The notes: generated by a model from the sequence alone, not told the origin. A stretch of 9,657 bases of DNA from Pseudomonadota bacterium (GCA_021783895.1 JAJXTJ010000019.1:1-9657), one strand, 5' to 3'; shown: positions 1 through 7,626, counted from the stretch's first letter. Numbers and translations are program-made.

Positions 1-71
1 ATGACCGCCTCCATCGCATAGTTAACGATGGAAGTATGGTAGTTAATAATGTATATTATTGCAACTAAATA
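1..71. other. AT-rich gap downstream of sppA with a small inverted repeat
   Basis: No gene is visible in this edge segment. A 7-base inverted repeat (TCCATCG at 10-16, CGATGGA at 26-32, 9-base spacer) lies about 40 bases beyond the sppA stop. It has no U-tract on the minus-strand side, so it is not a convincing intrinsic terminator. The AT-rich stretch at 41-70 could belong to the promoter of a gene beyond the left edge, but no -35/-10 pair can be assigned. Confidence 0.3.
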
Positions 72-1013
72 CTAGCGCAGACTCATGCCGCCGATCGCCA
101 ACGGATTGACGGCACTCGCCGTAGCCGCTCCGAACCGCTTGGCAAAGCGCTCCGCAATCCCTTCCTGCGGAGTGAAATCGATGATTTCCTCGGCCTTGAT
201 GACATCGCGCGCCACGTAATCGGCGCTGCCGAGTGCATCGGCCAGGCCGAGCTGGATGCTTCTTTCGCCGCTCCAGAACAGGCCGCTGAACATGTCCGGC
301 GTTTCTTTCATACGCTTGCCGCGACCTTGGCGCACCACGGTAATGAATTGCTGGTGGATTTCATCCAGCATCTTCTGTGCGTGCTCCTTCTGGCTGGGGT
401 TCACTGGCGAAAAAGGGTCGAGGAATCCCTTGTTTATACCTGCGGTCATCAACCGGCGCTCGACTCCCAGCTTTTTCATCGTACCGGTGAAGCCGAAGCC
501 GTCCATCAGTACGCCAATGGAACCGACGATGCTGGCCTTGTTGACAAATATCTTGTCGGCGGCAACAGCAGCGTAATAGCCGCCCGAGGCACAGATATCC
601 TCCACCACCGCATACAAAGGGATTTGCGGATATTTTGCACGCAGGCGCCGAATTTCGTCGTTGATGTAGCCAGCCTGAACCGGGCTGCCGCCGGGGCTGT
701 TAATCAGCAGGATGACCCCCTTGGTTCCCTTGTCCTTGAAGGCTTCGCGCAAACCATCGATCACCCTGTCGGCATCGGTATCTCCTCCAGCAGCGATCAC
801 GCCGCGCAGTTCCACCAACGCGGTGTGCTTACCGGAAAGAGGCGTCTCCCCCTTGTTGAACCAGCCCATCATTGCGAATAGCAAAGCGAACAGGAACACC
901 AGCATCAGCAGCCGAAAAAAGATCGACCACTGCCGCGCCCGACGCTGTTCCTGCAAGGCTGACAATGCCAGCTTCTCCAATGTTTTTCGCTCCCAGCTCT
1001 CGGGGTCCGCCAT
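72..1013 (-). CDS. sppA: Membrane-anchored signal peptide peptidase, SppA/S49 family
   Basis: This is a serine peptidase of the S49 (SppA, short form) family, expected to cleave leftover signal peptides and other membrane-embedded peptides at the outer face of the inner membrane. Numbered from the first in-frame ATG at 1019, residues 32-53 form one hydrophobic anchor after a positively charged segment, giving a signal-anchor topology with the catalytic domain outside. The fold signature NSPGGSP is at 107-113. The nucleophile is Ser145 in CASGGYY and the general base is probably Lys197; their 52-residue spacing matches the Ser147/Lys199 dyad known for Bacillus SppA. At about 315 residues it is a single-domain SppA, unlike the duplicated E. 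coli enzyme. I chose the ATG at 1013 because AAAGGA sits 5 bases upstream of it, whereas that motif almost abuts the ATG at 1019. It is the last gene of the rluC-HAD-sppA run. Confidence 0.93.
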   Translation of the reverse strand: MADPESWERKTLEKLALSALQEQRRARQWSIFFRLLMLVFLFALLFAMMGWFNKGETPLSGKHTALVELRGVIAAGGDTDADRVIDGLREAFKDKGTKGVILLINSPGGSPVQAGYINDEIRRLRAKYPQIPLYAVVEDICASGGYYAAVAADKIFVNKASIVGSIGVLMDGFGFTGTMKKLGVERRLMTAGINKGFLDPFSPVNPSQKEHAQKMLDEIHQQFITVVRQGRGKRMKETPDMFSGLFWSGERSIQLGLADALGSADYVARDVIKAEEIIDFTPQEGIAERFAKRFGAATASAVNPLAIGGMSLR

Positions 1014-1055
1014 GATCATCCTTTCAATTTTAAGTGGTTATAATATCAGCATTAT

Positions 1056-1712
1056 TCAGGCTTGATCTCTCAGCCATCGGCTCAACGCGCCAAAATCATC
1101 GACGCAGGCAAGCGGCGACAGGGCTAGCAGGCTCTCCCTCGGATGCGCTCCGTAGCATACACCGACTGCGGACACGCCGGCATTGTTGGCCATTTGCAGA
1201 TCATGACTAGTATCGCCGATCATCAGCGTTTTCGCCTGCTGCACGCCGAGTTCGTCCATGATTTCCAGCAGCATACAAGGATGAGGCTTGGAAAAGCACT
1301 CGTCGGCGCAGCGCGAAGTGTGAAAATATTGACCCAAACCGGTTTGCTCAAGAACATGGTTCAGTCCACGCCGTCCCTTGCCGGTTGCCACTGCGAGCAG
1401 AAATCCCTCTTCATGCAATGCCGCTATGGTTTCTGCTGCCCCGATAAATAAAGGAATTTCAGTATCCTGCGAAAGGTAGTAATGGCGGTAACGCTCAACC
1501 AGAGCCCCGTAACCGGAGTGAGGCAACTCAGGGAACAGGGCGGCAATTGCCTCGTTCAGGCCCAGGCCGATGATGTAGCGGGCCTCTCTGTCATTGGGTG
1601 CCGGCAAGCCGAGATCGCGGCTGGCGGCCTGAATGGAAAAGGCAATGGTCCCGGCTGAATCCATCAGCGTGCCATCCCAGTCAAAAACCAGCAAATCGAA
1701 TTGTTTCGCCAT
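1056..1712 (-). CDS. HAD-superfamily phosphatase, phosphoglycolate phosphatase-like
   Basis: A cytoplasmic phosphatase of HAD subfamily IA. All four HAD motifs are present: motif I DWDGT with nucleophile Asp11 and acid/base Asp13, motif II Thr110 in VATGKG, motif III Lys142 in SKPHP, and motif IV GDTSHD with Asp167 and Asp171. The helical stretch between residues 16 and 85 is the expected C1-type cap that sets substrate specificity. The 218-residue length fits the Gph family, but the cap does not reveal the substrate, so no gene symbol is given. The ATG start lies 9 bases after the rluC stop and has AAGG just upstream, so it is almost certainly co-transcribed and possibly translationally coupled with rluC. 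It ends about 42 bases before the preferred sppA start. Alternatives are a general nucleotide or sugar phosphate phosphatase. Confidence 0.93.
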   Translation of the reverse strand: MAKQFDLLVFDWDGTLMDSAGTIAFSIQAASRDLGLPAPNDREARYIIGLGLNEAIAALFPELPHSGYGALVERYRHYYLSQDTEIPLFIGAAETIAALHEEGFLLAVATGKGRRGLNHVLEQTGLGQYFHTSRCADECFSKPHPCMLLEIMDELGVQQAKTLMIGDTSHDLQMANNAGVSAVGVCYGAHPRESLLALSPLACVDDFGALSRWLRDQA

Positions 1713-1721
1713 GCCCTTGAT

Positions 1722-2690
1722 CTACTCCGCATCCAAATGGCGGAGAAAGCATTCCAGATCTTCCGGCAACGGCGCCTCCAGGGACAATTTCTCGCCCGTC
1801 AGAGGGTGTTTCAGCACCATCTTGAAGGCGTGTAAAAACATACGTTTCAAACCGCGTTTTTGCAGTGCCCTGTTCAAGGGAAAATCGCCATATTTGTCGT
1901 CCCCGGCGATCGGGAATCCCAGATGTGACAGATGGACACGAATTTGATGGGTACGTCCTGTTTTGAGTTCCGCTTCAAGCAGACAAAATTCAGGCCAGGA
2001 TTTTTTCAGGGTAAAAATCGTGTGCGCACTCTGCCCTTCCTCATTCACGCTGACCCGGCGTTCGCCGGAACCGGTCACGTACTTGAGTAGCGGCAACTTC
2101 ACGCTTTGTTTGGCGTTGTGCCATTGCCCCTTAACCAGGGTGAGGTAGCGTTTTTCAGTTTCTCCTTCGCGCATTGCGCGGTGCAGTTCGACCAGGGCGC
2201 TACGTTTTTTCGCCAGCAGCAGGACTCCGGACGTTTCCCGGTCCAGCCGATGCACCAATTCAAGAAATTTGAATTCGGGATGCTCCAGACGCATCTGCTC
2301 GATTACTCCGCGGCTGATGCCGCTGCCGCCATGTACTGCCATGCCGGAGGGCTTGTTGAGTGCAATTAGCGCATCGTCCTGATACAGGATATGCCGGGAA
2401 AGCATCTGTGGCGCAGCAGCTTTGGGCTCCCCGTTATCAGCCGGTCGGGACGAACGTACCGGCGGAATGCGGATTACATCACCCATGACCAAGCGGCAGG
2501 TGGCATCGACGCGCTTGCTGTTGACGCGTACTTCGCCGCTACGCAGGATGCGGTAGACATGGCTTTTGGGCACGCCTTTGAGGTGCTTGAACAGGAAGTT
2601 GTCGATACGCTGGGATTCACTGCTTTCGTCGATCGTTACCCAGGATACAGATTCTTTGCTTAAATCATTCAATTTGCTTATACTTGCCAA
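1722..2690 (-). CDS. rluC: 23S rRNA pseudouridine synthase, RluC-like
   Basis: An RluA-family pseudouridine synthase; E. coli RluC makes pseudouridines 955, 2504 and 2580 of 23S rRNA in the cytoplasm. An N-terminal S4 RNA-binding domain covers about residues 27-75 (QRIDNF, RILRSGEVRVN). The catalytic domain follows from about 98, with the catalytic Asp150 in HRLDRETSG and the conserved KTGRTHQIRVH near 243-253. RluC is preferred over RluA or RluD because of the S4 domain and the divergent position next to rne, an arrangement also found in E. coli. The start is uncertain. The frame opens with TTG at 2690, which lacks a Shine-Dalgarno sequence, and a second TTG lies at 2672. No ATG or GTG exists upstream before an in-frame TAA at 2712-2714. 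It heads the rluC-HAD-sppA run. Confidence 0.95.
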   Translation of the reverse strand: MASISKLNDLSKESVSWVTIDESSESQRIDNFLFKHLKGVPKSHVYRILRSGEVRVNSKRVDATCRLVMGDVIRIPPVRSSRPADNGEPKAAAPQMLSRHILYQDDALIALNKPSGMAVHGGSGISRGVIEQMRLEHPEFKFLELVHRLDRETSGVLLLAKKRSALVELHRAMREGETEKRYLTLVKGQWHNAKQSVKLPLLKYVTGSGERRVSVNEEGQSAHTIFTLKKSWPEFCLLEAELKTGRTHQIRVHLSHLGFPIAGDDKYGDFPLNRALQKRGLKRMFLHAFKMVLKHPLTGEKLSLEAPLPEDLECFLRHLDAE

Positions 2691-2861
2691 TTGCGCTGGA
2701 GGAAACGGACGTTAAATTCGCCGTTACCGAGACGATTCATGAACGCTAGGATGCTGAATCGGTCGCTACCAGCCTGAAAATCCTGTCGGTTAATTTCGCT
2801 CACCACAAGAAAAAGTAGCGATGGTAAACGAATTGCGCGCTCAAAGCACTCGCAGATTTTC

Positions 2862-2886
2862 AAGTCTCGTTTCAGTAACGGGACTT
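2862..2886 (+). other. Stem-loop in rluC-rne intergenic region
   Basis: AAGTCTCGTT (2862-2871) pairs with AACGGGACTT (2877-2886) across a 5-base loop. All ten positions pair if read as plus-strand RNA, with one U-G wobble; the minus strand would carry an A-C mismatch. No U-tract follows, so it is not an intrinsic terminator. If rne transcription starts upstream of here, this is a leader hairpin about 230 bases before the start codon. Confidence 0.4.
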
Positions 2887-2976
2887 AAAGAACGACAAAC
2901 TCGCACCTCAGGCTTAATTTTAATCGTAAAAATAAGTACATGATTATTGTAGTCAGTTATGTTGAATTTCCAGGAT

Positions 2977-3002
2977 GTAGGTCGGGTTAAAACCCGACCT
3001 AC
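2977..3002. repeat. REP-like palindrome GTAGGTCGGGTT, copy 1 (upstream of rne)
   Basis: A perfect inverted repeat: GTAGGTCGGGTT (2977-2988), a 2-base centre, then AACCCGACCTAC (2991-3002). In RNA the innermost pairs would open to give an 11-pair hairpin with a 4-base loop. The arm resembles a widespread family of intergenic REP-like palindromes in proteobacterial genomes. A second copy lies at the 3' end of rne. No RAYT transposase is present in this window. Confidence 0.85.
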
Positions 3003-3007
3003 GATGG

Positions 3008-3022
3008 CAACATTTCATGTTG
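3008..3022 (+). other. Small hairpin next to the palindrome in the rne leader
   Basis: CAACAT (3008-3013) and ATGTTG (3017-3022) are perfectly complementary around a 3-base loop. It lies 5 bases after the GTAGGTCGGGTT palindrome and may be part of the same repeat element or a separate leader hairpin. It is too weak to be called a terminator. Confidence 0.4.
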
Positions 3023-3080
3023 GCTGACTGCTAAATAGTCCGTTCGATTTTACGCCGGCCAGGTTAGCGCAACGGTTTGT

Positions 3081-3106
3081 CTCCCCGTGTGAAAAGAGCG
3101 CGGGAG
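3081..3106 (+). promoter_or_regulatory. Hairpin covering the rne ribosome binding site
   Basis: CTCCC (3081-3085) pairs with GGGAG (3102-3106). After one bulged C, three further pairs (G3087-C3101, U3088-G3100, G3089-C3099) close a 9-base loop. The GGGAG strand is also the only good Shine-Dalgarno sequence for the rne ATG at 3117, with 10 bases between. Ribosome access would therefore need this stem to open. An RNA-level control point is inferred from the pairing alone. Confidence 0.5.
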
Positions 3107-3116
3107 AACATAAAAA

Positions 3117-5675
3117 ATGAAACGCATGTTGTTTAATGCAACGCAAGCCGAAGAGTTGCGCGTTGCTATTGTGGACGGTCAAAAGCTCGTTGACCTCGAC
3201 ATTGAATCAGCCGGAAAAGAGCAGCGTAAAAGCAATATCTACAAGGGCGTTATCACCCGCATCGAGCCCAGTCTTGAAGCCGCCTTCGTGGATTACGGAA
3301 ATGAACGTCATGGCTTTTTGCCCTTCAAGGAAGTTTCCCGTGTTAATTTCCTGACTCCTGAAGGCGCGGACATTTCCCGCGCCCGCATTCAGGATGTCCT
3401 GAAAGAAGGCCAGGAACTCATCGTTCAGGTGGAGAAGGACGAGCGCGGCAACAAAGGGGCTGCGCTCACCACCTTCATCAGTCTCGCCGGACGTTATCTG
3501 GTACTGATGCCAAACAACCCACGCGGCGGTGGTGTGTCCCGCCGTATTGAAGGTGAAGAGCGCAACGAGTTGCGCGACATCATGGCGCAGATGGATGTTC
3601 CCGTCGGCATGAGCATCATCGCACGCACCGCAGGTATCGGACGCACGCAGGAAGAACTGCAGTGGGATCTGAACTATCTGATGCAGCTATGGCGTGCAAT
3701 TGAAAGCGCCTCCCAACAGCAAAGCGGCGCCTTCCTCATCTATCAGGAAGGTAGCCTGGTCATTCGCGCCATCCGCGATCTGTTCCAGCCCGACATCGGC
3801 GAAATCCTGATCGACACTGAAGCGATCTACGACCAGGCCATACAGTTCATGAGCCATGTAATGCCCGGCAATGTGAACAAGGTTAAACTGTACCGGGATG
3901 ACGTGCCCCTGTTCTCGCGTTTCCAGATCGAGCATCAGATCGAAACCGCGTTTGCACGGGAAGTCCCCCTGCCCTCCGGCGGCGCCATCGTCATCGACCA
4001 TACCGAAGCGCTGGTATCGGTGGATGTCAACTCGGCCCGTTCCACCCGCGGTGCGGACATTGAGCAGACCGCATTCAACACCAACCTTGAAGCCGCCGAG
4101 GAAGTCGCTCGCCAATTGCGTCTGCGCGACTTAGGCGGCCTGGTGGTGATCGATTTCATCGACATGGAAAGCACCCGCAACCAGCGTGAAGTTGAAAACC
4201 GCTTGCGTGACGGCCTGCATTACGACCGGGCCCGCGTTCAGATGGGCAAGTTATCCCGTTTTGGCCTGCTTGAACTGTCTCGCCAGCGCCTGCAACCCTC
4301 TCTCGGTGAAACCAGCCACATCGGCTGCCCGCGCTGTAATGGCACAGGCCACATCCGTGGCACCGAGTCTTCCGCTTTGCATATCCTGCGTATCCTGCAG
4401 GAAGAAGCCATGAAGGACAGCACGACCACAGTTCATGCCCAGGTTCCGGTGGACGTGGCCACTTTTTTGCTAAATGAAAAACGCGCGGAAATTCACGAAA
4501 TCGAATCCCGATTCAGGACCAGCATCATCCTGATCCCGAACGTTCACATGGAAACGCCGAATTATTCCGTGGTCAGGCTGCGAGCCGATGAAACGGGTAA
4601 CGAGGAAACTCCCAGCTACCGTATGGTTGAAATGCCAGCTGAAACCGCCGCAGAAAAAACCTTATCTGCATCTGCGGAAAACAAGCCGCAACGCCAAATC
4701 GCCGCAGTGCGCGGCATCACAGCCGGGCAACCGGCACCGATGGTGGCCAAAGATAAAACCAGGCAAACCTGGTTTGGCAAGGTCAAAGCATGGCTGCAAG
4801 GCTTGGGTGGCGCTCAGCAGGAAGAAGAGATCAAGCCCAAGGCACGTCCGGCGCCAAGCGCCAAGCGCCGCGAACCGCGTGGTGAAGGCCGTGAAGGCAA
4901 GCGTGACCGGGATGCGGAGCGAGGTGAACCTCGCCGCAACGAACGCGGAGAAGGTCGCGGCGGACAAAAGCCGCGCGCTCCCGCTCAGCCGCAAGTAAAG
5001 AGGGAAAAGGGGGTGGTCACCCCACAGGCGGTCGCCCCGGCAACAGCTGACAAGTCGGGAGAAACCGAAGCCCAGGAACCCAAGAGCCGACGCGGACGCC
5101 GCGGTGGGCGGCGTGAGCGCGGGGAACGCACAGAGCGTCAGGAAGCGCCGCTCAATAGCCCTAAACACACCGAAGTTACAAGCGGAAAAGCGCCTGAAGA
5201 TGCTGTTCCAGAGATGGCAAGCACGAGGGTCGAAAAAATCGAAGCCACACCGGAGAAAGCATCCGAAACCTCTCAGCCCACAGTCGTTCAGGAGCCTGCC
5301 GCAATTTCAGTAGCGCCTGCCGAGCCATCCCAACCAGTTGAAGCGGAACCCGTTTCTGCCACCCCGGCCAATATCGCGCCAGTTGCTGTCCCTGCCAACG
5401 TCACGTCGGCTGTAGCCCCTGTTAACATCGTTTCAGATGTTGCCCCGGTCGAAAGCAAGCCGCACGCTCCACGTCGCCGTGCTCCGCAAGCCGTGCCGGA
5501 CGATCAAATCGCTTCCAGCGGATTGGTCATGGTGGAAACCCGCCCTGATAAAATCAAGGCGGTTGTAGCAGACGCAGTAGCCAGCGCGCCACGGGTACGG
5601 CCACGCCGCGCGCCACGCCCAAAAATTGTGGAAGAAAGCGTTCCGCTGGTTCAGGTCGAAACGCAGCACAAGTAG
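3117..5675 (+). CDS. rne: Ribonuclease E, with long disordered scaffold tail
   Basis: The major endoribonuclease for mRNA decay and rRNA/tRNA processing. The catalytic half (about residues 1-500) is complete. An S1 domain covers about 35-125, with Phe57 and Phe67 as in E. coli. The 5'-monophosphate sensor residues appear as Arg170-Thr171. The metal-binding aspartates Asp303 (VSVDVNS) and Asp346 (VVIDFID) fall at the same numbers as in E. coli, as does the zinc-link pair Cys404/Cys407 (CPRC). RNase G would end near residue 490; this protein runs to 852, so it is RNase E. The tail has an amphipathic segment at 551-563 ([13 protein letters not shown]), which is a candidate membrane-targeting helix. 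It also has two arginine-rich blocks at about 583-620 and 656-673, a Pro/Ala/Val-rich stretch, and VET motifs at 806-808 and 847-849. The ATG has GGAG 10 bases upstream. The TAG stop lies within a palindrome. Confidence 0.98.
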   Translation: MKRMLFNATQAEELRVAIVDGQKLVDLDIESAGKEQRKSNIYKGVITRIEPSLEAAFVDYGNERHGFLPFKEVSRVNFLTPEGADISRARIQDVLKEGQELIVQVEKDERGNKGAALTTFISLAGRYLVLMPNNPRGGGVSRRIEGEERNELRDIMAQMDVPVGMSIIARTAGIGRTQEELQWDLNYLMQLWRAIESASQQQSGAFLIYQEGSLVIRAIRDLFQPDIGEILIDTEAIYDQAIQFMSHVMPGNVNKVKLYRDDVPLFSRFQIEHQIETAFAREVPLPSGGAIVIDHTEALVSVDVNSARSTRGADIEQTAFNTNLEAAEEVARQLRLRDLGGLVVIDFIDMESTRNQREVENRLRDGLHYDRARVQMGKLSRFGLLELSRQRLQPSLGETSHIGCPRCNGTGHIRGTESSALHILRILQEEAMKDSTTTVHAQVPVDVATFLLNEKRAEIHEIESRFRTSIILIPNVHMETPNYSVVRLRADETGNEETPSYRMVEMPAETAAEKTLSASAENKPQRQIAAVRGITAGQPAPMVAKDKTRQTWFGKVKAWLQGLGGAQQEEEIKPKARPAPSAKRREPRGEGREGKRDRDAERGEPRRNERGEGRGGQKPRAPAQPQVKREKGVVTPQAVAPATADKSGETEAQEPKSRRGRRGGRRERGERTERQEAPLNSPKHTEVTSGKAPEDAVPEMASTRVEKIEATPEKASETSQPTVVQEPAAISVAPAEPSQPVEAEPVSATPANIAPVAVPANVTSAVAPVNIVSDVAPVESKPHAPRRRAPQAVPDDQIASSGLVMVETRPDKIKAVVADAVASAPRVRPRRAPRPKIVEESVPLVQVETQHK

Positions 5676-5697
5676 GTCGGGTTTTAACCTGACCTGC
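5672..5697 (+). repeat. REP-like palindrome, copy 2, overlapping the rne stop codon
   Basis: GTAGGTCGGGTT (5672-5683), a 2-base centre, and AACCTGACCTGC (5686-5697). The left arm is identical to copy 1. The right arm differs at two positions, and both changes keep pairing as U-G wobbles when read as plus-strand RNA. The rne stop TAG (5673-5675) is formed by bases 2-4 of the repeat. There is no U-tract after it. Confidence 0.8.
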
Positions 5698-5699
5698 AT

Positions 5700-5731
5700 C
5701 TCGGAAAGCCACATGCAGGCGGCTTCCCGAG
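5700..5731. other. Long stem-loop just after rne
   Basis: CTCGGAAAGCC (5700-5710) is complementary to GGCTTCCCGAG (5721-5731) at 10 of 11 positions. The exception is an A-C mismatch on the plus strand, which is a U-G wobble on the minus strand. The loop is 10 bases. It starts 3 bases after the palindrome that ends rne. Without a U-tract it is better described as a 3'-end structure or extension of the repeat than as an intrinsic terminator. Confidence 0.5.
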
Positions 5732-5768
5732 GGATCGTGCAATCTCGCATCAAGCCGTTACGTTCTTT

Positions 5769-5792
5769 CTTGCCGGGATTTCTTCCGGCAAG
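5769..5792. other. Stem-loop in the rne-SWIM gene gap
   Basis: CTTGCCGG (5769-5776) and CCGGCAAG (5785-5792) pair perfectly around an 8-base loop. There is no U-tract on either side, so neither the plus-strand rne transcript nor the minus-strand SWIM transcript gets a classical intrinsic terminator here. The rest of the 211-base gap shows only a 10-base palindrome AGAACGTTCT at 5820-5829, to which I assign no role. Confidence 0.4.
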
Positions 5793-5886
5793 GCGGACGC
5801 AGCATTCCCTACCCGATTCAGAACGTTCTCAAATCCCTGCCCTCCACCACCCTTCCAATCAAGGAAACAAATAGACCTGTCGGCAC

Positions 5887-7626
5887 TCATTTTGCAGCAT
5901 TTCGCGTCAACCCATCCAGCAACTTGATGAAATTCCGCTTCGGCTTGAACTGTACACGCAGCTCCGCCAGATAGTCGCCAAATTGCCGTGACTGGCTCTG
6001 CGCGTTCATCAATCCGCCTACCTTGAGAACCAGCTTTATCGCCTCTTCATAAGCGGTGTTGTTGGTCTGCTCGACGATGGGCGGCACCACGTGTCGGTAG
6101 AGGCTGACGGCGTCATCGGGGCGTGAAGATTCGAGCATCCCGGCCAGCGTGATGAGCAAGCCAAGATCGCAGATGCCTTCATGCGCGGCCGACCAAGCCG
6201 CATTCAAATCCCGCTCCCACAGGGCAATTTCCACCCGGAGCGAATTGTTGGATGTTGACGACTTCTGCTTCCAGCGATTCGTTGCGCCCGCCTCGCGCGC
6301 AATCCAATCGGCAATCCAGGCCAGTGCTCGATTGCGCTGCTCCGGCCAGAGACCGAGTTTGCCGGCAACATAGTGCAGCTTCTTGTAGTGTTCGAGGCGC
6401 GGTCGTTCCTCGAACTGGATCCAGGTCAATTGCAGCGCCTCGACATTGCGCTTTCGCTTGAGGTACGCCGCCACCAGAAAATCCCGCAGCCGGTTGTCAG
6501 GCCGATCAGGAAAAGCCTTCAGCCCTCGCTCCGCCCACTCCAGAGCCCTGTCCGACTGCTTGGCCTTGGTCAGGATTTCGGCGATGTTGAGATAGTAATA
6601 GCCCGAGGAAAGGTCGCGTGACTTGATTGAAACAAGTTCATCCACGTCGCCGCTCGCCTCGGCCAGTCGCTCCATGATGCGGGTGATACGGGAGCGATGG
6701 GCGTCATAATTGTCCTTGCTGTCCCGTGGCTTGAGTTTGCGCCACTCTGCTTCAGCCAGCTCTCGATAGCGGCGCAGGCCTTCCTTGCCGAGGGCATCGC
6801 GATAGGTGGCAACATCGAAGCTGCACAGGCCGAACGGTAGCGTGGTCTCGAACCGGAACAGACGCTCGGCTAACCCGGTCGGCTCGGGGGCAGCCATCGA
6901 GCAAGCCTTAAGATGCAACTCGCCCAAACGATAGACGATGTCGCCAATTTCGCCGTTCGAGTCGTCAACCTGTTCCAGCGAATTTTCGACCCGCTCGATG
7001 GCATGCTCGGCCAGTTCGACCAGCATGGCGGCAGTGTCAGGCTTGAGCAATTCCGCCAGTGAATCCGCAACCTGGTTGATATTGCCGGCGAAGGAACCCA
7101 CCTCCCGCCAGTCGACAAAGCCATGGATGCGCGTCGCGCCGTCGATCGCTTGGCGGAATGCCTTGGCCACGTTCCCGCCACCGCCGGTACGCTCGGCCTT
7201 GAGCAACAGCGACTGGTAGAGGCGGTCATCGCGCTGGGCCACGTCCAATAGCAGTTCGATCAAGGTTTCCGGCGGTTGCGTGGTCAGATACTCCTTGATG
7301 TCGCGCCATGGATCGCGCCGCTTTTTCTTGCCGGATTTCGGCAAAGCGGAATTCTCAGCCAGCCACGTCAAACCGACCGCCACGCAGTGCTTGCAGAAAT
7401 TGCCATCCGCCGCACGCGGGCAGGTGCAGTCGTAGGCCAGATCGCCGTTGTCATCACGCAGCTCGACCTGGTAGGTTTCCGTGTCTTCAACTCTGGCGCT
7501 GACCTTGTCGTCAGTAGCACGAAAGCTCTCGACGGCGCCGACGGAAAAATATTCCTCGCCACGCCGGAAGGTGGCGGTGCCGGCGAGGTCTTCAAGGCTG
7601 GCGTGAGTGATCAGGTCATCGAGCAT
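5887..7626 (-). CDS. SWIM zinc-finger protein of unknown function
   Basis: A 579-residue protein with a SWIM zinc finger near the N-terminus: Cys67, Cys69, Cys78 and His80 give a CxCx8CxH pattern inside the usual preceding beta strands (residues 40-66). SWIM fingers are known to bind DNA or proteins and also occur in chromatin-remodelling ATPases and recombination factors, but no ATPase or nuclease motif is seen here. A lysine/arginine patch follows at 97-105. The rest looks helical, and about 343-410 resembles TPR-type repeats (ALEWAERGLKAFP). The layout recalls proteins annotated SWIM plus DUF6880, though that name is from memory and tentative. There is no signal peptide or membrane segment, so it is probably cytoplasmic. 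The ATG at 7626 has only a weak ribosome site. It lies convergent to rne and 235 bases downstream of the ribbon-helix-helix gene on the same strand. Confidence 0.85.
   Translation of the reverse strand: MLDDLITHASLEDLAGTATFRRGEEYFSVGAVESFRATDDKVSARVEDTETYQVELRDDNGDLAYDCTCPRAADGNFCKHCVAVGLTWLAENSALPKSGKKKRRDPWRDIKEYLTTQPPETLIELLLDVAQRDDRLYQSLLLKAERTGGGGNVAKAFRQAIDGATRIHGFVDWREVGSFAGNINQVADSLAELLKPDTAAMLVELAEHAIERVENSLEQVDDSNGEIGDIVYRLGELHLKACSMAAPEPTGLAERLFRFETTLPFGLCSFDVATYRDALGKEGLRRYRELAEAEWRKLKPRDSKDNYDAHRSRITRIMERLAEASGDVDELVSIKSRDLSSGYYYLNIAEILTKAKQSDRALEWAERGLKAFPDRPDNRLRDFLVAAYLKRKRNVEALQLTWIQFEERPRLEHYKKLHYVAGKLGLWPEQRNRALAWIADWIAREAGATNRWKQKSSTSNNSLRVEIALWERDLNAAWSAAHEGICDLGLLITLAGMLESSRPDDAVSLYRHVVPPIVEQTNNTAYEEAIKLVLKVGGLMNAQSQSRQFGDYLAELRVQFKPKRNFIKLLDGLTRNAAK

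Larger units (their letters stand above)
2691..3116. promoter_or_regulatory. Divergent rluC-rne intergenic region and presumed rne leader
   Basis: This 426-base stretch separates two divergent genes and must hold both promoters. I could not find a -35/-10 pair with good spacing on either strand, so no promoter is placed. Read on the plus strand it contains four stem-loops of increasing proximity to rne (2862-2886, 2977-3002, 3008-3022, 3081-3106). E. coli rne has a long structured 5' leader through which RNase E represses its own synthesis; by position and structure this region could do the same job, but that is inference. A 61-codon minus-strand frame at 2678-2863 starts with TTG and resembles nothing known, and is treated as chance. 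Confidence 0.6.

Noticed and set aside
2678..2863. 61-codon minus-strand frame upstream of rluC
   Set aside because: It begins with TTG, overlaps the rluC start, resembles no known protein and lies across an intergenic stem-loop. It is most likely a chance frame.
2962..2992. TTGAAT and TTAAAA as an rne promoter
   Set aside because: The spacer is 19 bases, both boxes match poorly, and the -10 would lie in the centre of the palindrome.
3687..4115. Minus-strand frame of 142 codons inside rne
   Set aside because: It is antisense to the conserved catalytic core of RNase E, including Asp303. Its length follows from the codon bias of rne, and its translation shows no family signature.
4662..5168. 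Minus-strand frame of 168 codons under the rne tail
   Set aside because: It is the antisense of an arginine/alanine-rich region, which naturally lacks stops. The product is low-complexity and unlike known proteins.
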